This document shows, in pieces, positions 39,339-44,798 of a stretch of DNA of 44,798 nucleotides; position 1 is the stretch's first letter, and every line of letters begins with the position of its first letter. The stretch is from NCBI GenBank assembly GCA_016212855.1, contig JACRDP010000013.1, positions 1 through 44,798 on the forward strand, in the 5' to 3' direction. The translations under genes and the position numbers were made by a program. The DNA is from Elusimicrobiota bacterium. GTDB taxonomy: Bacteria; Elusimicrobiota; Elusimicrobia; UBA1565; UBA9628. A model generated the notes under the pieces. It worked only from the letters and a program-made list of their open reading frames with translations. It made no database searches and was not told the DNA's origin.

Positions 39339-40528
39339 GAGGGCCTCCTCAGGAAGCCGCCCGCGTCGACGACGACGGGCGTCCGGACCGGGATCATGCG
39401 GAAATCCGGCCACTCGACGGCCACGACGAGCGCGTCCGCGCCGCGCAGCGCGTCGGCCGCGCCGTCGCAGAGGGTCACGGCCTTCAGCGCCGCGGGCAGA
39501 GTCCGGACCGCGGGATCGTAGGCCTGCACGCGGGCGCCGGATTTGAGCAGCCAGCGGCAAAGTTCGATCGCCGCGGATCGGCGGATGGAATTCGTTCCGG
39601 CCTTGTAGGACAGGCCCCACACGGCCACGGTCTTCCCCTTGAGAGTGCGCAGCCGTTTTTTGAGCTGCTCCCGCGGCCACAGCTTCTGCTCCTCGTTGCT
39701 CTCGTACACGGCGGCGAACAAGGTCGAGGGCGTTTTTGTTTTCTTGGCGACCGCGACGAGATAGTTGATGTCCCGGGCCAAGGTCCCGCCGGAGAACGCG
39801 CCGCCGGGGCGCAGGTACGCCTTCGGGCCGATGCGCGGCTCGCTCTTGAGCCCGCGCTCGACTTCCTTCGCGTCCGCGCCGACGCTCTCGCACAGCCGCG
39901 CCGTCTCGTTGATGAAGACCACCGAGGTCGCCAGGAAGGCGTTGAGGGCGTGCTTGGTCATCTCCGCCGATTCCGGCGACATCCTCTCGAGCCGGCTGCA
40001 GAACGGGCTGAACAAACCGGCCAGGCGATCATGAGACGCCGAGTCGCGCGCGCCGACGATGACGCGCTCAGGCCGGCGGAAGGCGTCGAGGGCGCGTCCG
40101 AGCTGAAGATTCTCCGGGGAGCAGGCGAAAGCGGCCTTCGCTTTCGGCCGCGACTTCTTGAACGCCGCCTCGGCCCAGGCCGTGAAGCCCACGGGGACCT
40201 GCGAGGAGATGAGGACGAGTCCGCCGTCCGGAACGTGCGGCAGGAGTTCCTTCATCCGCTTCTCGAGAAAGCCGACGTCGGCCGCGTCGTCTTCGCTGAC
40301 GGGCGTCTCGTGCGTGAACCAGATCAAGTCGGCGCTCTTCACGGCCTCGGCGAGACTCGTCTTAAACGACAGACGGCCCGCGGACTTGCCGGCGCTCAAA
40401 GCCTCGTCGAGGCCAGGCTCCGAAATCGTCGCGGGAGCGAGATCGTAGGCCGCGACGTCGAAGTGCGCCGCGGCGCACGCCGCCGTCACCGTGCCAAGAT
40501 GCCCGAGGCCGATCACCGCGACCTTCAT
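39335..40528 (-). CDS. UDP-glucose/GDP-mannose dehydrogenase-like protein lacking catalytic Cys
   Basis: A 397-residue protein of the nucleotide-sugar dehydrogenase family, which normally oxidises a sugar C6 alcohol to a uronic acid in two steps. The NAD fold begins VAVIGLGHLGTVTAACAA. The central helix has KHALNAFLAT (K192, N196), E139 is kept (CSPENLQLG), and the C-terminal domain has VAVWGLSYKAGTNSIRRSAA. At the catalytic site the family's GGSCFPKD reads FSGGTLARDIN, putting Thr249 where the thiolate Cys should be while keeping the following Asp. The thioester step should therefore fail. It may stop at the aldehyde, do another redox reaction, or bind only. It overlaps the epimerase and SDR genes by 4 bases each. 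Confidence 0.82.
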   Translation of the reverse strand: MKVAVIGLGHLGTVTAACAAAHFDVAAYDLAPATISEPGLDEALSAGKSAGRLSFKTSLAEAVKSADLIWFTHETPVSEDDAADVGFLEKRMKELLPHVPDGGLVLISSQVPVGFTAWAEAAFKKSRPKAKAAFACSPENLQLGRALDAFRRPERVIVGARDSASHDRLAGLFSPFCSRLERMSPESAEMTKHALNAFLATSVVFINETARLCESVGADAKEVERGLKSEPRIGPKAYLRPGGAFSGGTLARDINYLVAVAKKTKTPSTLFAAVYESNEEQKLWPREQLKKRLRTLKGKTVAVWGLSYKAGTNSIRRSAAIELCRWLLKSGARVQAYDPAVRTLPAALKAVTLCDGAADALRGADALVVAVEWPDFRMIPVRTPVVVDAGGFLRRPS

Positions 40529-41454
40529 CGCTTAAAGCCCCTCAAGGTCATCAGCACGCTCTCGCGGATCGTCCGCTTCGGCTTCCAGCCGAGCCTCCTC
40601 ATCTTGGAGCAGTCCAGCTGAATCAGCGGGCTGTCGCCGACCCAGCCGCGCTTCCCGCCGGCGTAGATCCTTTTGGGCTTCACGCCCAGCTCGGCGCAAA
40701 TCCAGCCGATCGAGTCGTTCACCGTGCAGGTCTCGTTCGTGCCGAGATTGAGAATATTCACCGGCGCATCCGCTTTCCTCGTCGCGAGCAGCACCGCGTC
40801 GAGGCAGTCGTGCACATACAGATATGACTTTCTCTGCTTGCCGTCCCCCAGAACCCGAAGTTTCTTCGGATCGGCGCGAAGCGCCCTATAAAAATCGAGC
40901 ACATGACCGTGGCTGTAGCGCTCGCCCAAAATGGAGACGAAGCGGAAGATCCACGCCTGGAACCCGTAGGACGAAACATACGCCTGAATGAGGCCTTCCG
41001 CCGCGAGCTTGGAGGCGCCGTAAAACGACGTCTGCACGGGGAACGGCGCGTCTTCCGGCGTCGGGAACGTCTCGGGCTCTCCGTAGATCGAGCCGGTCGA
41101 GGAGAACGCGATCTTCCTCACGCCGCGGGCGCGCATGGCCTCGAGCACGTTCGACGTCGCGATCACGTTCTGCTCCAGATCGCGCCGGGGGTCGTCCGCG
41201 CCGAAGCGCACGTCGGCGTTCGCGGCCAGGTGAAAAACGAAGTCGCGCCCCTTCAGCGCGCGGGCGACCGCCGCCCTGTTCAGCAGATCGGCGCGCACGA
41301 GCTTGAACTTCGGGTTATTTAACGCACCCCTGATGTGCTCCTTTTTACCGGTCGAGAAATTGTCCACGCCGACGACGTCGTGGCCTTCCTTCAACAGGCG
41401 GTCGACGAGGTGGCTCCCGACGTAGCCCGCGCAGCCGGTGACGAGGCTCCTCAT
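40525..41454 (-). CDS. NAD-dependent sugar epimerase/dehydratase (extended SDR)
   Basis: A 309-residue extended SDR of the GalE/WbpP type that acts on nucleotide sugars. The cofactor loop is VTGCAGYVGSHLVDRLL, with HLAANADVRFG. The catalytic residues are Ser/Thr in FSSTGSIYGE and YGASK (YxxxK). RFVSILGERYSHGHVLDF and the C-terminal GKQRKSYLYVHDCLDAVLLA follow the family. A 4-epimerase or a dehydratase are both possible; the Ser-Thr-Gly-Ser context favours an epimerase. The start at 41454 overlaps the GT2 stop by 4 bases; the longer open frame is not coding. Confidence 0.87.
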   Translation of the reverse strand: MRSLVTGCAGYVGSHLVDRLLKEGHDVVGVDNFSTGKKEHIRGALNNPKFKLVRADLLNRAAVARALKGRDFVFHLAANADVRFGADDPRRDLEQNVIATSNVLEAMRARGVRKIAFSSTGSIYGEPETFPTPEDAPFPVQTSFYGASKLAAEGLIQAYVSSYGFQAWIFRFVSILGERYSHGHVLDFYRALRADPKKLRVLGDGKQRKSYLYVHDCLDAVLLATRKADAPVNILNLGTNETCTVNDSIGWICAELGVKPKRIYAGGKRGWVGDSPLIQLDCSKMRRLGWKPKRTIRESVLMTLRGFKR

Positions 41455-42164
41455 GTCCCCGCCGCGATACGCATCAGATCGAGAAAATTGCGCACGTTGC
41501 CCGCGAACAGGTCGAGCCGGCTGTCGCCGTCGTCGCGCCAGCGGATCGGCACCTGCTCGATGCGGCAGCCGGACTTGCTCGCGTGGACCAGGATCTCCAC
41601 GTCGAAGATGTAGCCGTCGATCTTTTGACGCCCGAACAGATCGAGCGCGGCCTTCCTCTTGAAAAACTTGAAGCCGCACTGGGTGTCGGCGATGTCGGGC
41701 AGTCCGACCAAGGCGTGCATCGCGAGCGCGAAGCCCTTGGCGCCGACGCGCCGGTACCAGCGCTGGGGGTTCTCGGGACGCTGGCTCGCGTCCTTGCGCG
41801 AGCCGATCACGACGTCGGCGCCCTTCTTCAACAAGGGCTCGAACTTGTCGTACTCGTCGATCGGCGTCTTATTGTCCGCGTCCACGAAGCCGATGATCTC
41901 GCCCTGGGCCTGAAGGACGCCCTCGCGCACACCTCGGCCTTTGCCGCGTCGCTCGGGGCCGCCCAGGACCTTCAGCGCCGGGTCGGACTTGGCCATCTCC
42001 GCGACCTTCTCGCGCGTGCCGTCGTCGCCGTCGGCGACCACGATGATCTCGCAATTCCGGCCCCGAGACTTGAAATAGGCCCGGGCCTCACCGACGGTCT
42101 CGGCGATGCGTTTGACCTCATTAAATGCAGGTATGACCACGGTAACCTCGAAGGGAGCGGTCAT
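41451..42164 (-). CDS. GT2, dolichyl-phosphate glycosyltransferase-like (polyprenyl-P sugar synthase)
   Basis: A 237-residue GT-A enzyme like ALG5/DPM1. It has VTVVIPAFNEVKRIAETVGEA, IIVVADGDDGTRE, GKGRGVREGVLQAQGEIIGFVDADN (DxD) and DTQCGFKFFKRKAALDLF, the last being typical of the ALG5/DPM branch. These enzymes put a single glucose or mannose on polyprenyl phosphate, the donor needed by GT-C proteins such as those at 26323-27537 and 27534-29183. No membrane helix is present. It is the first gene of the long minus-strand glycan run. TATAAT at 42176-42181 lies 11 bases upstream of the ATG. Confidence 0.87.
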   Translation of the reverse strand: MTAPFEVTVVIPAFNEVKRIAETVGEARAYFKSRGRNCEIIVVADGDDGTREKVAEMAKSDPALKVLGGPERRGKGRGVREGVLQAQGEIIGFVDADNKTPIDEYDKFEPLLKKGADVVIGSRKDASQRPENPQRWYRRVGAKGFALAMHALVGLPDIADTQCGFKFFKRKAALDLFGRQKIDGYIFDVEILVHASKSGCRIEQVPIRWRDDGDSRLDLFAGNVRNFLDLMRIAAGT

Positions 42165-42208
42165 TGTATGGCGGCATTATATTAGATTATTGATAACATA
42201 GCCCCCCG
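42165..42208. promoter_or_regulatory. Divergent promoter region
   Basis: This 44-base AT-rich gap separates the minus-strand glycan run from the plus-strand membrane protein. On the minus strand a perfect TATAAT (42181-42176) would start transcription near 42169, about 5 bases before the GT2 ATG. For the plus gene, TAACAT (~42191-42196) is a possible -10 placed close to its ATG at 42209. No good -35 is seen for either. Confidence 0.55.
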
Positions 42209-43639
42209 ATGAAGAAAGCGTTTTGGTCGGACAGCGCGCAGTCCGCCGCCGTCTTCGCGGTCGTCTTTCTGCTCAACCTGTGCGTCCGTTCCTTGTACTT
42301 CAACTTCGACGGGGTCGCCTGCGCCATCGCGGTCGAGCTGGGCGACTTCAAGCACCTCGTTCACGGCAACCATCTCGGCTACGGCGTGCTGGCCTGGGCC
42401 TTCGACCGGTTGTGGCGGCTGTTCGGCTATCAGGGACACGCGGTGCTGACCCTTCAAGTATTGGATTCCGTGCTGGGGGCGGCCGGGGCCGCCGTGTTCG
42501 CCTCCCTCCTTCGGCGCCTCGGTCGCGGCGAGCGCGAGGCCGTTCTGGGAGCGGCCGCCCTCGCGGTCAGCCATGCCTGGTGGTTTTGGAGCCTCGAGGC
42601 TCAGGTGTATATGTTGGGGGCGCTGTTCATGACGTTGGCCGCACGAGAAGCGCTGTCGGATCAGCCCAAGCCTGGCTGGGTCGGACTATGGCACGCTCTC
42701 GCAGTTCTCGGCCATGTAGGGCATCTGATGGCTTTGCCCGCATTCATTTACGCTTTAACCCATAAGAAGGGCCGCCGCGAGATCTCCCCTTATTTGGTTT
42801 TTCTATCCGTCGTCGTTTGTCTTGCTTATGTCTGCGCCGGTCTCTTTGCCGTTAAGCCGTCTTCAATTCTCGAATTAAAGTTATGGCTGCTCGGTTCCGC
42901 CGCCCTCGGCGTCGATCGCAACTTCGCATGGCACGGGACATCGTTGCTCGTCGCGCTCCCGCATTGGCTCCGCATGTCGCTGCGCGTCTTCACCGAGTTC
43001 GTCGGTCAGACCGGACTGCTGTGGTCGGCCGGCGTCGTTCTGGCCGTTCTTCCCCTTCTCGCCGGCGCCCGCGCCGCCGCCGACAAGTCGAGAGAATCCC
43101 GCTTCTGGCTGACCTGGCTCGCCGGCTACGCCCTCCTCTTCCTCAACTGGGAGCCTCACACCATCGTCTACCGCGTCACCGACCTGATCGCGCTCTGGGC
43201 CTTGGCGACGCTCGGGCTTCAAAGCCTGTCGCCCCGCTGGCGTCAGGCCGCGCTCGCGTCCTGGACGGCCGCGGCCCTCGCCTACAATTACGCCTTCGTG
43301 ATCAAGCCCGCCTCCGAGTTCTCCAACAACCGCGGCCTCGTCGAGGCCGAGTGGACCAAGGTCAGCTCTCCCCCCGAGGCCTGGGTGCTCGTCAGCAACA
43401 TCGGCGCGGTGTACGTCCCCTACTTCGCCGGGCGCCGCACGTTGAACCTGCGCTACTACGCGGACGAGGCGGTTCTGCGCGCCAAACTCGACGACTTGAA
43501 CAAAGCCGGAGAGTCCGTTTATGTGAGCGGGCTCACTTTGCAGGATCCAGGCTTGCGCGCCGCGCTCGAGCGCTACGGCCTCAAGCCCGTCGCCGAGACC
43601 GCCGGGCTGTCCTTGTTCCGCGTTTCCCGCCGCAAATAG
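42209..43639 (+). CDS. Multi-pass membrane protein, GT-C/DUF2723-like
   Basis: A 476-residue protein with about ten hydrophobic segments. After TM1 (SAAVFAVVFLLNLCVRSLYF) comes DGVACAIAVELGDFKHLVHGNHLGYGVLAWAFDRLWRLFG, a first loop of the kind found in GT-C and DUF2723 proteins (acidic residue, then HxxGY). SHAWWFWSLEAQVYMLGALFM follows the same pattern. The C-terminal ~110 residues form a small soluble domain (WVLVSNIGAVYVPYFAGRRTLNLRYY). It probably transfers a sugar from a lipid carrier outside the membrane; the substrate is unknown. It is the first plus-strand gene, with no operon partner. Bases ~42690-42890 are much less GC-rich than the rest of the gene. Confidence 0.7.
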   Translation: MKKAFWSDSAQSAAVFAVVFLLNLCVRSLYFNFDGVACAIAVELGDFKHLVHGNHLGYGVLAWAFDRLWRLFGYQGHAVLTLQVLDSVLGAAGAAVFASLLRRLGRGEREAVLGAAALAVSHAWWFWSLEAQVYMLGALFMTLAAREALSDQPKPGWVGLWHALAVLGHVGHLMALPAFIYALTHKKGRREISPYLVFLSVVVCLAYVCAGLFAVKPSSILELKLWLLGSAALGVDRNFAWHGTSLLVALPHWLRMSLRVFTEFVGQTGLLWSAGVVLAVLPLLAGARAAADKSRESRFWLTWLAGYALLFLNWEPHTIVYRVTDLIALWALATLGLQSLSPRWRQAALASWTAAALAYNYAFVIKPASEFSNNRGLVEAEWTKVSSPPEAWVLVSNIGAVYVPYFAGRRTLNLRYYADEAVLRAKLDDLNKAGESVYVSGLTLQDPGLRAALERYGLKPVAETAGLSLFRVSRRK

Positions 43640-43743
43640 ACGGAACTTTTTCGGGGTCTCAATCGTCTGGTATAGATGAAGACGATGGGCCTTGACGGCG
43701 TCCAATACTCGTATTATCCTAATATATGAATCTAGGAGATAAT

Positions 43744-44019
43744 ATGAGCAAACTCGTCGCCGTATCCCCCATCGGAAAGAACGGCCAGACCGTCGTTCCC
43801 GCCAAGATCCGCCGGCTGTTCAAGCTGGAACCGGGCAGCGGCATGGTCGGCTTCTACCTCAACGCCGGACATATCGAGCTGGCGCCGATATCGGTGGTTC
43901 GGGAAAAGTTCGAATACACGGAAGCCGAACTCGACAAGGTCGAAAAGCTGGGCCGGGCCCGCGGCGGGAAGAGCTTCAAGAGCGGACGCGCCGCGAAGGC
44001 CCATCTAAAAACGCTGTAG
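43744..44019 (+). CDS. AbrB/MazE-type antitoxin
   Basis: A 91-residue DNA-binding antitoxin with a swapped-hairpin (SpoVT/AbrB) domain at residues ~3-45: VAVSPIGKNGQTVVPAKIRRLFKLEPG. The rest (EAELDKVEKLGRARGGKSFKSGRAAKAHLKTL) is basic and flexible, likely the toxin-binding tail. The start chosen is the ATG at 43744, because AGGAGA precedes it by 5 bases; an ATG six codons earlier has no ribosome binding site. It would bind its own promoter and cover the toxin. The toxin gene starts 4 bases after the stop. Confidence 0.83.
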   Translation: MSKLVAVSPIGKNGQTVVPAKIRRLFKLEPGSGMVGFYLNAGHIELAPISVVREKFEYTEAELDKVEKLGRARGGKSFKSGRAAKAHLKTL

Positions 44020-44023
44020 AGCC

Positions 44024-44299
44024 GTGCGCGTCGTCTTCACTCCGGCGTTCCTAAAGCAATTGGGCAAGTTGGATCCACAGGTGAAGGAGAGCGTGAAGGC
44101 GGCGACCGGGAAGGTCATCGACTTCTATGAGCGGCGGGGCAAGGCGCCGGGGCTTGGCGTGAAGCGGCTGCGCGGGAGTATTTGGGAAGCGCGAGCGGGC
44201 CTAAGCATCCGCATTCTCTACCTTCTGGATGGCGACGAGTTGAGGTTTGTTCTGGCCGGCACGCATGAGGATGTCAGGCGATTCTTGCTGCGAGCTTAA
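44024..44299 (+). CDS. RelE/ParE-superfamily toxin
   Basis: A 91-residue protein with the RelE/ParE fold: FTPAFLKQLGKLDPQVKESVKAAT (helices 1-2), then LRGSIWEARAGLSIRILYLLDGDELRFVLAGTHEDVRRFL (beta-sheet with the basic strand). RelE members cut mRNA on the ribosome and ParE members poison gyrase. The terminal Arg and the GlSiRILYL strand fit the RelE/HigB-like branch somewhat better, but this is not decisive. The start is a GTG 4 bases after the antitoxin stop, so translation is coupled. Its TAA stop overlaps the palindrome at 44298-44318. Confidence 0.8.
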   Translation: MRVVFTPAFLKQLGKLDPQVKESVKAATGKVIDFYERRGKAPGLGVKRLRGSIWEARAGLSIRILYLLDGDELRFVLAGTHEDVRRFLLRA

Positions 44300-44318
44300 C
44301 TCTCCCCAGGGGAGAGTT
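44298..44318. repeat. Palindrome AACTCTCCCC-A-GGGGAGAGTT
   Basis: Ten-base perfect arms around a single A, overlapping the toxin stop codon (44297-44299). No T tract follows on the plus strand, so it is not a typical intrinsic terminator, though it may protect the 3' end of the message. Confidence 0.75.
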
Positions 44319-44337
44319 CCCGTTACTATTGATAATC

Positions 44338-44355
44338 ACTATTCCCGGGAATAGT
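44338..44355. repeat. 18-base perfect palindrome ACTATTCCCGGGAATAGT
   Basis: Perfect two-fold symmetry with no spacer, 19 bases after the previous palindrome. It could be a protein-binding site or part of a cassette end. It precedes the attC-like structure. Confidence 0.7.
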
Positions 44356-44367
44356 CCCCAGCCAAGT

Positions 44368-44449
44368 CGTCAACGCCGAGGCTCAGCCGCCGCAACTCTT
44401 AGATGTCCACCCAAACGAGGTTGCGGGCGGCTGTAGCCATTGGTTAGGG
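44368..44449. repeat. attC-like recombination site (integron cassette end)
   Basis: The segment folds as attC sites do. An outer R''-like CGTCAAC (44368-44374) ends in AAC, and an R'-like GTTAGGG (44443-44449) begins with GTT. Unpaired spacers of 5 (GCCGA) and 4 (ATTG) bases follow. The stem GGCT-C-AGCCGCCGCAACTC (44380-44398) pairs with GAGGTTGCGGGCGGCTGTAGCC (44417-44438), leaving two unpaired G on one arm and an 18-base loop. Architecture and length (82 bases) fit; R'' deviates from RYYYAAC at two positions and R' from GTTRRRY at the last. No integrase gene is in the window. The upstream toxin-antitoxin pair is typical cassette cargo. Confidence 0.5.
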
Positions 44450-44488
44450 CGCAGAGCTGATTTGCGCGGGGGGCAGAAAGCTGCCAAG

Positions 44489-44662
44489 TTATCGATTGCC
44501 TTTGGCTCTGTTGTGGGTGACACAAAGCATCTGACAGTTCTTGGCCGAACTATCGCCACCCTTGCTCCAGGCAGCAACATGGTCGGCGTCCATTTCGTCG
44601 AACTTATAGATCCTGCTGTTGTTGGCGTTTTTTCCGATTGCACAAAGCGGGCAGTTACGACC
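44489..44662 (-). pseudogene. 3' remnant of an HNH endonuclease gene
   Basis: The minus-strand frame ending at TAA (44489-44491) reads 57 residues. They contain a Cys pair (NCPLCAIG), then the HNH core: DADHVAAWSKGGDSSAKNCQ and MLCVTHNRAKGNR. DH, N and H-N are the expected catalytic and metal positions. Upstream the frame meets a stop at 44663-44665, just where the sequence changes to the insertion-element end, so the N-terminal part is missing. It is therefore probably a gene cut by the insertion sequence. The full gene would have been a homing-type or restriction-type HNH nuclease. Confidence 0.7.
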
Positions 44663-44798
44663 TTACCCCCAAGAACAGGGCCAAGTGAAAGTTGAGTCCG
44701 AAGTGGTAAAACACCCAACGGAGGACTCAAAAAATGGCGAAGCGGAAGACGGAAGAGCAGATTATCGCGGTGCTGAAGGAATCAGAAGCCGGGATGAA
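44663..44798 (+). mobile_element. Left end of an IS3-family insertion sequence (cut by window end)
   Basis: The element begins somewhere between 44656 and 44690; CCCCCAAGAACAGGGCC (44666-44682) is the likeliest terminal region. It carries a ribosome binding site (GGAGGAC near 44720) and the start of orfA at 44734. A GAGTCC..GGACTC inverted pair frames 44692-44728. The right end and target duplication are outside the window. Confidence 0.6.
44734..44798 (+). CDS. IS3-family transposase OrfA, N-terminal fragment
   Basis: The partial frame reads MAKRKTEEQIIAVLKESEAGM and then leaves the window. This is the start of the helix-turn-helix protein of IS3-family elements (IS407-like group: RKFTEEQIIxILKExExG). 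OrfA binds the element's ends and, by frameshift with OrfB, makes the full transposase. The ATG has a good ribosome binding site 9 bases upstream. Confidence 0.8.
   Translation, partial: MAKRKTEEQIIAVLKESEAGM

Noticed and set aside
41451-42164. Assigning the first GT2 a specific sugar (glucose or mannose)
   Set aside because: The ALG5/DPM branch is recognisable, but the residues seen do not separate the two donors.
43692-43717. TTGACG plus TATTAT as promoter of the toxin-antitoxin pair
   Set aside because: The spacing is only 14 bases and the alternative TAATAT is 22 bases away; a promoter must exist here, but this pair is not good enough to call.
1-44355. A link between the 44338-44355 palindrome and repeat E1 through the shared ACTATTC
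   Set aside because: A seven-to-eight base match between two AT-containing palindromes can arise by chance, and the tips of E1 are absent at 44338.
44383-44730. A 115-residue minus-strand frame and a 77-residue plus-strand frame in the tail region
   Set aside because: Both run across the attC-like fold or the IS boundary. A third frame there encodes a clear HNH motif, so these two are spurious.
1-44798. CRISPR arrays, tRNA or rRNA genes, riboswitches
   Set aside because: No regularly spaced direct repeats, no cloverleaf with a CCA end and no rRNA-like stretch were seen; gaps between genes are too short for large RNA leaders.

Overview
The window is about 44.8 kb of GC-rich bacterial chromosome. 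Almost everything from 59 to 42164 is read from the minus strand, in tightly packed genes that mostly overlap by 4 bases (ATGA or GTGA junctions). An LptD outer-membrane protein, MurA, heptose activation enzymes and a periplasmic alpha-2-macroglobulin indicate a free-living, two-membrane (diderm) bacterium. The mix of genes resembles GC-rich Elusimicrobiota or a neighbouring uncultured phylum. That placement is an inference, and no rRNA or tRNA gene is present to test it.

Region by region, in minus-strand transcription order. (a) 42164-20403 is a cell-surface glycan run of eighteen genes: two GT2 glycosyltransferases, a sugar epimerase, a nucleotide-sugar dehydrogenase-like protein without its catalytic Cys, an SDR, a Gfo/Idh oxidoreductase, and what looks like a full GDP-D-glycero-D-manno-heptose route (HddA, HddC, a GmhA-like SIS protein, a GmhB-like HAD phosphatase and a small transaldolase that could supply sedoheptulose-7-phosphate). 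It also holds two radical SAM enzymes, a zinc-ribbon methyltransferase, two membrane-embedded GT-C type proteins and a 1971-residue alpha-2-macroglobulin. (b) 20314-12246 holds trxA, then polA-rhomboid-coaE-rho-M23 peptidase-hydrolase, then a secreted HExxH protein. (c) 12199-8965 holds a Tim44/zinc-ribbon/TerB-like membrane protein, a response regulator fused to a degenerate metallo-beta-lactamase fold, and DoxX. (d) 8924-6454 holds rpmE (type B), prfA and prmC. (e) 6317-59 holds murA, folC, a ROK kinase, lptD and two small unknown genes.

From 42209 the strand switches. A multi-pass membrane protein is followed by an AbrB-type antitoxin and RelE/ParE-type toxin pair, two palindromes, a structure that folds like an integron attC site, the 3' part of an HNH endonuclease gene, and the left part of an IS3-family insertion sequence that runs off the window. 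This last 1.1 kb is the only clearly mobile part.

The most unusual features are these. A family of long, nearly perfect inverted repeats (1-56, 8374-8452, 35743-35821) shares its outer tips but has a private sequence inside. Start codons lying only 6-11 bases from a -10 box with no ribosome binding site suggest leaderless mRNAs. The dehydrogenase has lost its catalytic Cys. The response regulator carries a metal-site-less hydrolase domain. A toxin-antitoxin pair sits in a cassette-like setting. All calls were made by reading the sequence; no database search was run.
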